This document shows, in pieces, positions 12,313 through 23,576 of a stretch of 29,741 bases of DNA. The notes beneath the pieces were generated by a model. That model was not told the DNA's origin, ran no database searches, and saw nothing but the letters and a program-made list of their open reading frames with translations. Source of the stretch: Zancudomyces culisetae (Eukaryota > Kickxellomycota > Harpellomycetes > Harpellales > Legeriomycetaceae); NCBI GenBank assembly GCA_001969505.1, contig LSSK01000268.1:3928-33668 (forward strand). Direction: 5' to 3'. Positions within the stretch are counted from its first letter, which is position 1. Every line of letters starts with the position of its first letter. A program made the translations under genes and the position numbers.

Positions 12313-12664
12313 CAACAACATATAGTTTTTACGATTCGAGCGAGGCTTATAGCTCGTTTTAGCTTTTCTGCGTTTTATAACGATTTATTCATCGATTTTG
12401 ATTATACTGTACTTGTCTATGAAAATAAACACACTGTTGATAGTTCTCTTAATTTACTTTGGATCACTAACATATGAGAGATAGATTGATAAATGGTGTG
12501 TTGATGATACAAAAAAAACGAGATCGTAAAGTGGAATATTCCATGAGAGTCGATTTAACTCCCTAGCTTAAAATCATGTTCTGTACAAATGATATTGTGG
12601 TAACAGGTATCCAATTAACTAACCCAAAAATAAAAAACATGTTCCCACTTCAATTCAAGTGAGC
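12313..12664. other. CBC2 3' flank, no gene seen
   Basis: This AT-rich flank runs between CBC2 and the tRNA. It contains AATAAA-like sequence (GAAAATAAACAC at about 12421) that could be the CBC2 polyadenylation signal. Nothing else is supported. Confidence 0.5.
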
Positions 12665-12675
12665 AAAACACAAAA
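12665..12675 (-). terminator. RNA polymerase III T-run terminator
   Basis: On the minus strand, two TTTT runs (12675-12672 and 12668-12665) follow 6 and 13 bases after the tRNA 3' end, as expected for a Pol III terminator. Confidence 0.7.
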
Positions 12676-12681
12676 GTAATG

Positions 12682-12763
12682 CGTCAGCAGCAGGATTTGA
12701 ACCTGCGCGGGCAGAGCCCAACAGATTTCGAGTCTGTCTCCTTAACCACTCGGACATACTGAC
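12682..12763 (-). tRNA. tRNA-Ser (anticodon CGA)
   Basis: This is an 82-nt gene with no intron. The acceptor stem GTCAGTA pairs with TGCTGAC (one G-T pair), followed by discriminator G. The anticodon stem ACAGA/TCTGT encloses loop CTCGAAA, giving anticodon CGA, which reads UCG serine codons. The long variable arm (TGGGCTCTGCCCGC) is typical of class II tRNA-Ser. The internal B box is GGTTCAAATCC (complement of 12693-12703), and the A-box region is TCCGAGTGGTTAAGG. CCA is not encoded, as in eukaryotic nuclear tRNA genes. Confidence 0.96.
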
Positions 12764-14211
12764 TTATTTTTGTCAAACAAGTTATAATATTATAATTCTT
12801 ATTTTTAGTTTTTAGTTTTTTATCAATAGGTTTTTGTTAGTATTTAAAGATTCTCTTATGAATGAAGTAAAAATCATCTTTTTGAAAATTTCTAAACTAA
12901 GTATAAATTTATCAATTTTATATTGCACAACTGAGTAGAGCCATTAAATAGTAATTAACTACTTTGTCGACAAAAGTAGAATCCACTCGACATTTTTTTA
13001 AAAAAGTTAGAAAGTTATTATAGTAAATTATATTTTATTCAATTGACTTGAGGTTGACATTTGTATATTTATTTACTACTAAACATGTACCAGTTTATTA
13101 AAAGAAATAAAATTTAACTTATCTAAATAAGTTAACAAAATTAAAAAGGATTGATAAAGATCTAGTACTTGTAGCATGTAAACACCATATAGTAACATTC
13201 GAGTAATATTTTAACTTTATTGTTTCGACTACAATGGTGGTATCACCAATACGAGATTGACACTATTAGCTCAGTATCGAAACAGTTGATTCGTACTTGA
13301 CTATCTTTATACACATTTTAGGATCAAAGTCTTATTGTCAATACTAAAATTTGCATACAAAATAAACCAGTGATGTGTAGTTACTATAACCCAGATACAG
13401 CACTTTTTGAAACACCATATTTATATCTAGATTTACATATTTAGATTGCGCAGTATAATATCTCGATTATTTATAGTTTATACTAGTGATATTTATCCTA
13501 TAATCTAGTAAATATTTAGTTGTCGGAACTTGATTGTTTATTCTTTATATCTTTTAATACCCAGGTTTTATCAAATATCCCTTAACATAGATTTGTTCAG
13601 GAATGTGGTAAAAGATCTCCGCAGCAACAAAGATCAGCATCCTTAGAATAAGTAATTATATATTTGCTGCGGATTAGGATTAAGATTTTTGGTTATTATT
13701 TTCATTTGCCTAGTTTATTTATTTTAGATCAATGTACTCAATTCCCAATGATTAATAATTCTTTTATTTATTAGATTGTTTTAATATTTGTAAACTGATT
13801 TATACTTATTGGGTGTTCAAATATTCAACTTAATGTATAGCCATACACAAATAATTAAAACTTCGTAACTCATCAATTTCTGATGAACAATCGAACTAAT
13901 TAATGTTGGTAGAACTGGATAAAAACGCAATTGATAGAGAGAAATGAAATTTGCCTAACCCAACAAACCTCTTTATATTATTTTGATTTCAGCTTTGAAG
14001 AGACTATTTAAACTCCAACTTTGCTACAAACAGGAAAGCAATATCTCGGACTCTAATAACTATTTTAGTAGTACTTATTTTATTTTGGTTAACTGATAGC
14101 AATCACAATTTCACTACAATACTAAGTGAAGGGCAATATTGTTTCCTAAAAACGAATATAGGAAAATTTGTTCATTTAATACAAGCAACATAAATATACT
14201 AACACAAAAAG
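12764..14211. other. Very AT-rich intergenic region
   Basis: This is about 1.45 kb between the tRNA 5' end and the orphan 320-aa gene. No open frame of note is present. It contains a perfect 10-bp inverted repeat (13618-13627 and 13674-13683). I looked for LTR-like ends or target-site duplications next to the tRNA and saw none I could support. Confidence 0.6.
13618..13683. repeat. Inverted repeat, 10-bp arms
   Basis: TCCGCAGCAA (13618-13627) is the exact reverse complement of TTGCTGCGGA (13674-13683), separated by 46 bases. The arms are GC-richer than the surrounding DNA. The repeat may form a hairpin in RNA or DNA, or be a binding-site pair; its role is unknown. Confidence 0.75.
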
Positions 14212-15174
14212 ATGACAACTAACTATCTATTCAGGTGCGAAAACGATAATGTTTTTCCAAATGTTAAATTTATTGTAACTGGGCAATATAAAAATTTACA
14301 ACTAAACGATAACGAGTTTAGTTTGAGCGATGGGCATACTTATTATTCTACGCAATTCCACCTGGAAGAAGAATACTCTGAATCATCCTATGATCCATTT
14401 GTATATTTCATACATAATAATAAGTATCTATCATGCGTGGAGAATAGATTATCATTATCAAGTGATAAAAATAATTCAATATATATTGAAGGGTCAACTT
14501 GTTCCGATTTATCGCAAGATAAAACAGGCGATATATTGGTGAGTAGAGAAGAAAAATATCTTCAAATATTCAATATAAAGCATGGGGACCTGTACATGGA
14601 TATCAATTTAAATTTTACCTCTGATAAAGAAAATGCTGTTAGTTTACAACTATATACCGAATCGGACTATACCCATGAAATGAGAGATACCGAACCAGTA
14701 CCTACCAAAGCTGATGATAAATATATTACGGCTAATGGTGTAAGCATGTTAAACGAGAATTTGTACTTTATTCTACCGAAGTTGCACACAGGCACCAGTT
14801 TCAATCCATATTACTTTGATTACGATCTTCCATTCACAGCAACCGAGAGGGATGCTAAAGATTTTGTTATTAGCGACGAAATATATGCTAATGGGGAATC
14901 CTACAAATTTGAACTGATAGATGGTATATATTATATATCAACTAGTGGACATTATCTTGGTACTAATGAAGAAAAAAATGTTCTTGCGTTATACCCTTAT
15001 ATTCCGGAAAATAAAATAAAATTAATACCCACAGGTATTAAAAGCATGTACTATATAATGGATTATGATGAAGAATACTACTATCAATACTTTTTCGCAA
15101 AAGGATGCTATAGTACTTTTGGTAGCACTAAAGATAAAAACAGTGCATCTATGTTCCAATTTATTTCTATTTAA
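14212..15174 (+). CDS. Unrecognised 320-aa protein, possible tandem beta-trefoil fold
   Basis: I do not recognise a named family. The gene is a single exon; the ATG is preceded by an in-frame TAA three codons upstream, so the start is well set. The protein is acidic, tyrosine-rich, and has no signal peptide or membrane segment, so it is probably soluble and cytosolic. A short motif recurs: SSDKNNSIYIEG (83-94), TSDKENAVSLQLY (136-148), TNEEKNVLALY (251-261), STKDKNSASMFQF (305-317). It is usually preceded by a Tyr-rich strand pair such as HNNKYLSC or TSGHYLGT. Spacing of about 53-54 residues within each half, with halves of about 160 residues, resembles two beta-trefoils as in fascin- or lectin-like proteins. 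The fold call is inference. Codon use is more AT-rich than in the conserved neighbours, and the gene sits alone in AT-rich DNA, which suits a fast-evolving or acquired gene. Confidence 0.75.
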   Translation: MTTNYLFRCENDNVFPNVKFIVTGQYKNLQLNDNEFSLSDGHTYYSTQFHLEEEYSESSYDPFVYFIHNNKYLSCVENRLSLSSDKNNSIYIEGSTCSDLSQDKTGDILVSREEKYLQIFNIKHGDLYMDINLNFTSDKENAVSLQLYTESDYTHEMRDTEPVPTKADDKYITANGVSMLNENLYFILPKLHTGTSFNPYYFDYDLPFTATERDAKDFVISDEIYANGESYKFELIDGIYYISTSGHYLGTNEEKNVLALYPYIPENKIKLIPTGIKSMYYIMDYDEEYYYQYFFAKGCYSTFGSTKDKNSASMFQFISI

Positions 15175-15581
15175 ATGCATTTTTATGGTTATTCTTTTAA
15201 AATTAAATCACATATTCTAATAAAAGTAAAAAGTTGTTATATCTATCACAACGATGTATAAATGGCCTAAAATATTGTGTCCAGTTGTAAAAACAAACTA
15301 AAAAAGTAAGAATAAAACCACAAATATACTGGAACCTACTGTTAATTCGTGATCGCCATTGTTTAAATAAATACTTTAAGTGTCATATTTCAATTGAAAT
15401 CAGACCTCTGTAAAAATTCAAGTGATTTGATTTATTAGTGGAAATATGCGCTACTCACGAAACTGCAAATGGAATGTATAAACCGATATGCATTCACAAC
15501 TATTAAGGAGGGTAAATAAAAAGAACGATATATATATATGGGAAAAAACGAGCGCGCTTAAAAAGGGGGCACTACAATCAA
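15175..15581. other. Intergenic region between convergent genes
   Basis: This is the 3' flank of the orphan 320-aa gene (+) and of the ADH gene (-). It is AT-rich with a short TA repeat near 15531-15539. No gene is seen. Confidence 0.55.
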
Positions 15582-17082
<1,501 letters not shown>

Positions 17083-17908
17083 TTTCTCTTTGTTAGTGTA
17101 CTTGTTTTACCAAACTTGAAGTATATTAAAGTTCAAGATATTTTCGATAAAATTTTTCGATAAAATATTTTAGCAAGATTTTTTATACAAGTTCCGCAAA
17201 ATTGGAGAAAAATTGATATCGCAAAAATTGCTAAATTGGGCATGATGACAAATCAGATCGATTTTAATATAATTGTTTCACTTTCATATCTTTTGCTGCG
17301 GTTTATACAATCCCAAAAACAATCTGGATGAAATTCTGGCATTGAGCCCAGGCTCCCCAAAAAACGATAAAAGTATGGTAAAAAAATAAGCTGAATAACT
17401 ATGTAGCTACATATTAAATCCAAATGCATAGGTCAGTCGATCATCCAAATTAATAACATTCGTTGTTAATGTACACCACTGCTTTCGCTCTCAATGATAT
17501 ACCAGCATCAATATCAAATACCAGTATTTGCAGGAAAGAATCTTAGTATTACGTTTTCAAATAGTGCATAAAAACTCAATAATTCACTACTAACCCAAAG
17601 CGCATAGCAGGAGTGCAGCTAACATAATTGTCCGCTGTATGTTCCCTTCACCACTTTAATCGCTTTCTTTATACTCGATGGGAACCATTAGCCCACAATA
17701 AATAATTAAAATACTTTCTTCCCTTATATTAACTTGCCAACAAAAACAAAAAAAAAGATACGATCAAAAAAATAACAGGCTTAAGGTAAATACAAGAAAA
17801 TGAAAATAATATCCCCTCAATTAAGTACAAAAACAAAACACACAAGAAAGAAAAGAACAGAAATGACATTAAAAGAAGAAAAACCACTAGTTCTTATATT
17901 GTCGTAAT
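17083..17908. other. Intergenic region upstream of the ADH gene
   Basis: This is about 0.8 kb between the rpb6 stop and the ADH start, both on the minus strand, so it holds the rpb6 3' end and the ADH promoter. It is AT-rich with A-runs. No gene is seen. Confidence 0.55.
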
Positions 17909-18295
17909 TTATTCGGTAATCAAATCTTGTACTCTCCAGTCCTCATACGATCCATCGGGCAAATATCGTCTGATAATCAAAGGAATTTTCTTTTCACGCA
18001 ATTCTTTGGCTGCGATTTCCAGTGGATCGCTCTCACCTTCCAATTCAACCATAACAGGCGCACTCAAACTGAGCTGAAGGGCTCGTGTTCCCAGAATTCT
18101 GGCTCGTTCGTACTTTGTCATGTATGGGGTGGTTACGCGCTCTTTGCTTGCCTTTGGATCATCGTTTTGGAGCTCTGAATCGACAATCTGAGTGTTAAAT
18201 TCTTGCTCTTCTGGATTGTCTAAATCGTATTCATGTTCGTCGATTTCTTCATAGTCGTTATATCCGTCGGAACGTTCTCCAAAATCATCATCCAT
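17909..18295 (-). CDS. RPB6: RNA polymerases I, II and III subunit Rpb6 (ABC23)
   Basis: This is the shared small subunit at the base of the clamp of all three nuclear RNA polymerases. It has 128 residues in a single exon, normal length for the family. The N-terminus is acidic ([20 protein letters not shown]). The conserved core begins [20 protein letters not shown] and continues through [20 protein letters not shown] to the invariant end [12 protein letters not shown]. It is transcribed away from the TMEM42-like gene and toward ADH. Confidence 0.97.
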   Translation of the reverse strand: MDDDFGERSDGYNDYEEIDEHEYDLDNPEEQEFNTQIVDSELQNDDPKASKERVTTPYMTKYERARILGTRALQLSLSAPVMVELEGESDPLEIAAKELREKKIPLIIRRYLPDGSYEDWRVQDLITE

Positions 18296-18877
18296 TTTTG
18301 AATATCCTGTTAATTATGTTAGTTTTTGGTTGATTTAAACACAGTGAATGGCAAAAAAAAACAAAGTATGTGATTTTTCTCTAGATGGTCTATAATTACA
18401 AACTCTAAAATATGAAAGAAAAACGCAGAAAGAAAACTAGTCTCAGTAAGATTATAATTTTCTAATATGTGTTTCTCATAAACTAAAAAACTGTGGGTGT
18501 ATATAACATTTATTCAACTATGGTATTAGCAGAATTTTCGCAAATCGAGTCAAAAAAAAAATTTTTTTTTCAGCTAGATAATTGGTGAGGTGTGCGTTTT
18601 ATTAAGAGCGAAAAAATCGAGAGAATAAGAACGGAAACACGAAAATTATCATAGGCCAATTTGATGGTTGCCAATAGCTTTTCGTTTGATATTTACTTGG
18701 TTTTTAAGCCTACAATTAAATGCCCGTAAAGCTTGGTAATGTATGATTATATATTTTGTTTATTTCTTTGTTTACGAAAAGTGAGGATACAAGTTTGTAA
18801 AAAATAGCAGTAGCTAGAGAAACAAAACCAGATAGAGGGATTCTCGCCCAGGATTTCAACACAGATTTGTTTTAAAA
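18296..18877. promoter_or_regulatory. Bidirectional promoter region between rpb6 and the TMEM42-like gene
   Basis: This is 582 bp between two divergent start codons, so it must carry both promoters. Near its middle, A10 is immediately followed by T9 (18552-18570), a rigid poly(dA:dT) palindrome of the kind that excludes nucleosomes. I cannot assign individual factor sites. Confidence 0.6.
18552..18570. repeat. A10T9 tract
   Basis: Ten A bases directly joined to nine T bases. Similar junctions occur at 26901-26917 (A9T8) and 27289-27307 (A8T11), all in non-coding DNA. Confidence 0.95.
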
Positions 18878-19618
18878 ATGATTAAAAAGGTAAACAAGCC
18901 CGAGTTTACTATCGGAATTCAAAAAAACCTACATGTTAAAACACTTGATTTGGAACCATTCTTACTCATCTTATGAATAAAACCACAATATACAAATAGG
19001 ACACTGTAATATATTCCGTTCTCGGCGGAATTTTTGCTTCTTCCTCGTCGTTGTTTGCTAAAATTGCGGTATCAAGCACCGAAAAAGTATCGATACTCAA
19101 CAACGCGCTAAAGTATTTTGAGCTTGAAAGTGGGATAAAGGTAAAACTCCTCACTTCCCTCTGCCTCCCTCCCTAAATAAATATCATTTTTCAAAATGTC
19201 AGTGTTAATGAAAGGGGATTTAAAAATATATTTTATATTCCAGTGTAAAAAAAGAAACATATAAACAAAACGACTATTGGTATAAAGAGATAAATGATAA
19301 TTGTTATGATAGGTAGAGGTGGTTTTAAGAGCGATTATGATAGCGGGGATAACAATAAGCAATAGTTTGATGTGGCTATATTTTTCAAAAGCATTGGCAA
19401 GTAGTAGTTCAAGTGTTCATGTAACATTGCTGCAAAACCTTTCAAATTTTATCCTCACAGCAATATTTGGGATTTTTCTGTTTGAGCATAAGGTGAATAC
19501 AGGATGGTACCTCGGAATATTGTTGATAGGTGGTGGATTGGCACTTATGACAAAGGATCAGGATCAAAGTAAAGATAGTGGTAAAGATTCTAAAAAAGAT
19601 AAACAAAAATCAGAGTGA
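18878..19618 (+). CDS. TMEM42-like four-helix membrane protein (EamA/DMT-related)
   Basis: This is a small integral membrane protein of unknown function, related to half of a drug/metabolite transporter. Exons 18878-18889, 19000-19140 and 19313-19618 (introns 110 and 172 bp) join in phase 0 to 152 residues. The first exon gives only MIKK. Hydrophobic segments are VIYSVLGGIFASSSSLFAK, a second ending ISNSLMWLYFSKAL, a third LSNFILTAIFGIFLF, and a fourth GWYLGILLIGGGLALM. The tail is lysine- and aspartate-rich and cytosolic-looking. SNSLMW plus F(S)xxL, then SN..xxAxxG, matches human TMEM42 (159 aa) well. The third exon could start at 19319 instead. The last 9 coding bases overlap the end of the Nup54-like gene on the other strand. 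Confidence 0.82.
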
Positions 19619-21393
19619 TTGGATTTCCGAAAAGAGACGCATAATAGTCTCGGACAAATACGAAATACCACGCGTGTTTTTGTCAAGAACTTCAAACAAC
19701 TCGGATGTATCATGGGTTTCTAAGCTTGGATTCTGAATGCTGATAAACTGAGCTCTTGACTCAAACTCAGCCCTGACTTTTTTCTCATTGGCAATCACAT
19801 CAGCTAGCCTTGCTTTCAGATCCTTGCTGAGTTTCTCGCACATGTCGTTTACTCTTATTCTGAATACTTCCTCCTCGGGCCTTAACACCTGATTTCGAAG
19901 TCTTAATAGCTGGACGTTCTTCATTAATCGTATTAGCTTTTGGTTGATTTCCGATTGTTTTCGCTGAAAATCGAGAATCCGTAGTAGTGTAGAGTCGTGT
20001 CTCTTTTGGGCCAGTGTTTTTACTTTTCCTTGTAGTTGCTATTTTAAATACAATCCAGTCAGTAAAGTTAAAGGTTGGAGGTCCAAGATAAAAAAAATGC
20101 ATAAAACATAAGATCAATAAAATGCAAATCCAACAAAAATGCTGTAAAAACTCACCTCCAAAAGCTTCTCAATGCCGTTTATAAGACCCAGTTGAAGGTC
20201 TACTCGCGCTCTGAGTCCTTCATACCCAACAACCACAACTGGAATCAGCGATTTTCGGTCTGGATTGTTCTCTTGTGCCAGTGTCCACATCGCAAGGTTG
20301 TCGCCAGGAGGACACTGGTATCGAGAAGTTTCAAATGGCTCAACCGAATTGTAAAAGTAGTGCCTGAACTGGCAATATGGAGATGCTGGATCCCAGCACT
20401 CCCTTATGGCCATTATTTGTTGTTCCAGTGCTATCATTTCCTCCTGACCGGCTGTTACTTGAGCAACTATATGGTATTTTGAAAACATTATATATGTTTG
20501 CCAAAAAATATAAAGATAAACTAGAACTCACCTGCTGGATAAAAGTTGGTGTTGACTGGTTGTGTTGCAAAGAGAGAGTTGCCAATTGTTTGTGTCGCTG
20601 GCTGGGTTGTCTGTAGCTTAAAAAGACCTGTACCTGTAGCCGTGTTTGTTGCTTGTTGAGCTCCAAAGAGGCCGCCTCCAATAGCACCGCTTGGTTGTGT
20701 ACCAAATAATCCAGTCGTTGCTGCAGGCTGCTGTGTACCAAATAGACTAGACCCTGTTGTCAATGTGCTTGGTTGCTGCGCCCCAAACAAACCTGTAGTT
20801 TGCGCTGTGGTTGCAGGCTGTTGTGTGCCAAAGAGGCTTGTTCCCGCTGGTTTTGATTGTTGCGTGCCAAATAAACCAGTTGTTGGAGCAGCAGTTGCAG
20901 GTTTTTGTGTACCAAATAAACCGGTAGTTGCTGTAGCCGCAGGTTGTTGAGCTCCAAACAGACCCGTTCCCGTCGACAGTGTACTCGGTTGTTGCGCACC
21001 AAACAAACCTGTATTTGAAGCCGTTCCTGCAGGCTGTTGTGTGCCGAAAAGACCACCTCCTGTATTACCCCCAGCCCCTACAGCTGTATTTTGTTGTCCT
21101 CCGAATAAACCCGTAGATGCAGGCGCTGTTGTTTGCTGCCCTCCGAACAAACTAGTTGTTGGTGCTGTTGTTTGCTGCCCTCCAAATAAGCCAGTTGTTT
21201 GTGCTGTTTTTTGCTGTCCTCCGAACAAACTATTTGTTGGTGCTGCTGTTTGTTGTCCTCCGAACAAGCTATTTGTTGATGCTGCTGTTTGCTGCCCTCC
21301 GAATAGACTGGTTGTTTGTGCCGCACCTGGTTGTTGTGCACCAAATAAACCTGTCCCTCCACCCGCAGTATTCCCCTGTTGTGCACCAAACAT
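19610..21393 (-). CDS. NUP54: Nup54/Nup57-like FG nucleoporin of the central channel
   Basis: This nuclear pore central-channel component partners Nup62/Nsp1 and Nup58/Nup49. Exons 21393-20532, 20466-20156 and 20038-19610 (introns 65 and 117 bp) join in frame to 533 residues. Residues 1-270 hold about 17 [G/S]LFG units (11 GLFG, 6 SLFG), the cohesive FG barrier that binds import receptors. The middle exon carries the Nup54 core (IRECWDPASPYCQFRHYFYN, then PPGDNLAMWTLAQENNPD and LIPVVVVGYEGL). The last exon is a coiled coil with the family segment KNVQLLRLRNQVLRPEEE. The yeast name would be NUP57. The stop codon overlaps the end of the TMEM42-like coding sequence. Confidence 0.95.
20570..21390 (-). 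repeat. GLFG-coding repeat array
   Basis: This tandem array in the Nup54-like gene encodes LFG[G/A/T]QQ units spaced about 13-17 codons. Residues 20-107 use LFGGQQ almost uniformly and the rest LFGAQQ or LFGTQQ, so two sub-arrays appear to have spread separately. The other reading frames also stay open across it and are not genes. Confidence 0.9.
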
Positions 21394-22026
21394 ATTTTTA
21401 GTTTATTTTTATTTCGATTTTTGGTTCTGATCTTGACTCTTGATTCTTGATTCTTAATTTTTGTTTTCGAAAGTATCGTTGTGTGCGTTGGCGCTCGATT
21501 ATAAATGTATTACAGTAAACTCTCCGAGTGTGCTATAGTCGGATAAATTTCGAACTGTCGCTTTGGGGATCGCCGTTTTCTCTATTTTGAAGTGATTTTC
21601 TACAAAATCCTATTCATTAACTCTCTTTAATCTTACAAAGTGCACAAATATTTACTCAACGGGTTTCAAAACAGTCTTTGTTTTTTTTTTTGAACATTTT
21701 AATTGCTACATCGCAACTCATTTGACGATTAATTTCAATATTGCAGCCTAAAAAAAAATTTTCTGCAATTCGCGTAACTTGGGGATTCTCAGATGTTCTG
21801 GGTTGAATTCTCCCCACAAATCTGACAAAAAAAAGATGTTCTTGGGTTTATTTGCACGATGTTTACTCTACATCATACAAACGCTAGTAATCATCAACAA
21901 TTATTCTTAACTACAGTGGGTATATTAATACTAGAGTATACCTAAGGAAATAATCAAAATACAAACACATGTCTACAGAAATCTACCACCCGTTGAGATA
22001 TAAAGCCGCATTTTTTCCCTAGAAAA
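21394..22026. other. Intergenic region, Nup54-like promoter and PPIL4-like 3' end
   Basis: This is about 0.63 kb between two minus-strand genes. It is AT-rich with a short pyrimidine-rich stretch after the Nup54-like start and a CTTGATTCTTGATTC repeat near 21435. No gene is seen. Confidence 0.55.
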
Positions 22027-23576
22027 CTAGCGACTTTTACGGTCATCCCTGCGCGAATAACGATTGTTGTCATAATCATCATACCTTCTTTTGTATTTGT
22101 CATTTCTTTCGTTTTTGTCTCTACCACTCCTTTCACCACTCCGATCTCTATCTCTATCCCTGTCCCTATTTCTATCTCTATCCCTGCTTCGATCTCTATC
22201 TCTATCGCCCTCTCTATCCCTGTCTCTGCCCCTTTCTCTATCCCTATCTCGTCCTCTGTCTCTATATCTCGCTCCATCACTTTCCTCCTCTCTTCTAGCT
22301 TCTCTTACTCTATCACTCTTGCTTTCATCCGATTCTATATCGTTAATTCATTAATTAATCCGTCAGTGACCACACTATATACAATAGCACCAAAGAATAA
22401 AATGTAATAAAAAAAAGAAAAATATAATATGTAGTACTTATTCTTACTTTTTAATGTGGATTTATCGAATACCATTGAGTATTTATCGCCCTTCTCATCA
22501 TACTTTCTGTATTGCCGTCTAGGTTCCAGTTTTTGATCTCCTCCAACCGAAACCTGATTAGCGCGTTCTCTCATGTATCCCATATGCAGTTTCTGAACAC
22601 TCTGAGAAAAGTCAACATGAATTCGTCGATCATCAATCAGCACGTTTTCCATTTTGAAATACGCTTCCTCACAGAATTCCTTGGATGCGAATTCAATAAA
22701 TGCGTAGCACAAAGAATCGCCGGTTTTTTTGTCCCGGACTATTTCACAGTTTTTGATTTCCCCAAATCGAGAAAATATCAGCTCCAAATCCTCGTCTCTG
22801 GTCACTGGATTTAATTTGCATACAAATAAGATGTTTTCGGGTGGCGCTACTTCCGCAAATGGGAGGTCACCAATCATTTCCAATGTCAGTGCCTGCGCCT
22901 GCGCCTCTTTTTCTTTGGTAAGCCGTTCAAGTTGTTCGGGATCCACTTGATTTTCTTGCTCTAAATCTTCATCTTCGCCTATTCGTATCGAAGCAAGTAT
23001 CTCCTTGCTAGGCAAGGGGGATTTGTCGGGTTCCTGTAGCCCATCAGGATCGGGAAATGGATCTTCCAATATTACTGTGTGTTTGATGCGGATGTCGCGG
23101 TATGGTCTTCCCTTTTCGTCACATATAGCTTCGTTGATTTTGTCGATTACATCCAGACCTTCGACTACCTGGCCAAAAACAGGGAAATCACCGTCCAAGT
23201 ACTCGAGTTCATCCTGAAGTGTGATAAAAAATTGGCTGCCCACGACATTTACTTTGTTTCCTTCAGTATCCTGAGTCTTGGATACGACCATTGATACTGT
23301 TCCTTTGATTTTGTGCTTTAATTTATTGTTCGTTTCGACTCGTAAAAATTGTTGGGCTTGGGGGTCTATTACGCGATAAATGCACTCGCCACCCTTTCCC
23401 GAGCATGTTGGATCGCCAGTTTGGGCTATAAAGTTCTTTTTGACGAGATTGAAAACACAGTAATTGTAGTATTTTACTTTACATAGCTTTAGAAAGTTTA
23501 GACTCAATTTGGCCGCCTCATCTACGTATAGATCTATTACTATTTCGCCAACGCTCGTTTCAATCAACACGCTCAT
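22027..23576 (-). CDS. PPIL4/Cyp6-like cyclophilin with RRM domain
   Basis: This is a nuclear, probably spliceosome-linked, cyclophilin. Exons 23576-22448 and 22334-22027 (113-bp intron) join in frame to 478 residues. Residues 1-170 are a cyclophilin-type domain ([35 protein letters not shown]). The usual catalytic FHR is replaced by FNL and the segment is PPIL4-like, so isomerase activity is doubtful. An acidic linker follows. The RRM spans about 249-327, with RNP2 LFVCKL and RNP1 CYAFIEF. The C-terminal exon is an RD/RS-dipeptide tail ([20 protein letters not shown] and onward), typical of splicing factors. Domain order and length match human PPIL4 and S. pombe Cyp6. Confidence 0.95.
22128..22270 (-). 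repeat. Arg-Asp codon microsatellite (GATAGA-type)
   Basis: This imperfect 6-bp repeat (GATAGA/GACAGG on the minus strand) encodes the RD tail of the PPIL4-like protein. Other frames and the opposite strand (Ser-Leu repeats) also stay open for 80-100 codons because of the repeat, not because they code. Confidence 0.9.

Noticed and set aside
12764-14211. Possible retroelement insertion beside the tRNA gene
   Set aside because: No LTR ends, target-site duplication, primer-binding site or coding remnants were seen.
21041-21430. Cys/Pro-rich plus-strand frame opposite the Nup54-like gene, looking like a repeat-rich secreted protein
   Set aside because: It is the complement of the GLFG repeat; periodicity comes from the sense repeats.
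21954-22354. Glu/Ile-rich minus-strand and Ser/Leu-rich plus-strand frames
   Set aside because: Alternative frames of the GATAGA-type microsatellite; the frame joined by splicing to the RRM exon gives the RD tail.
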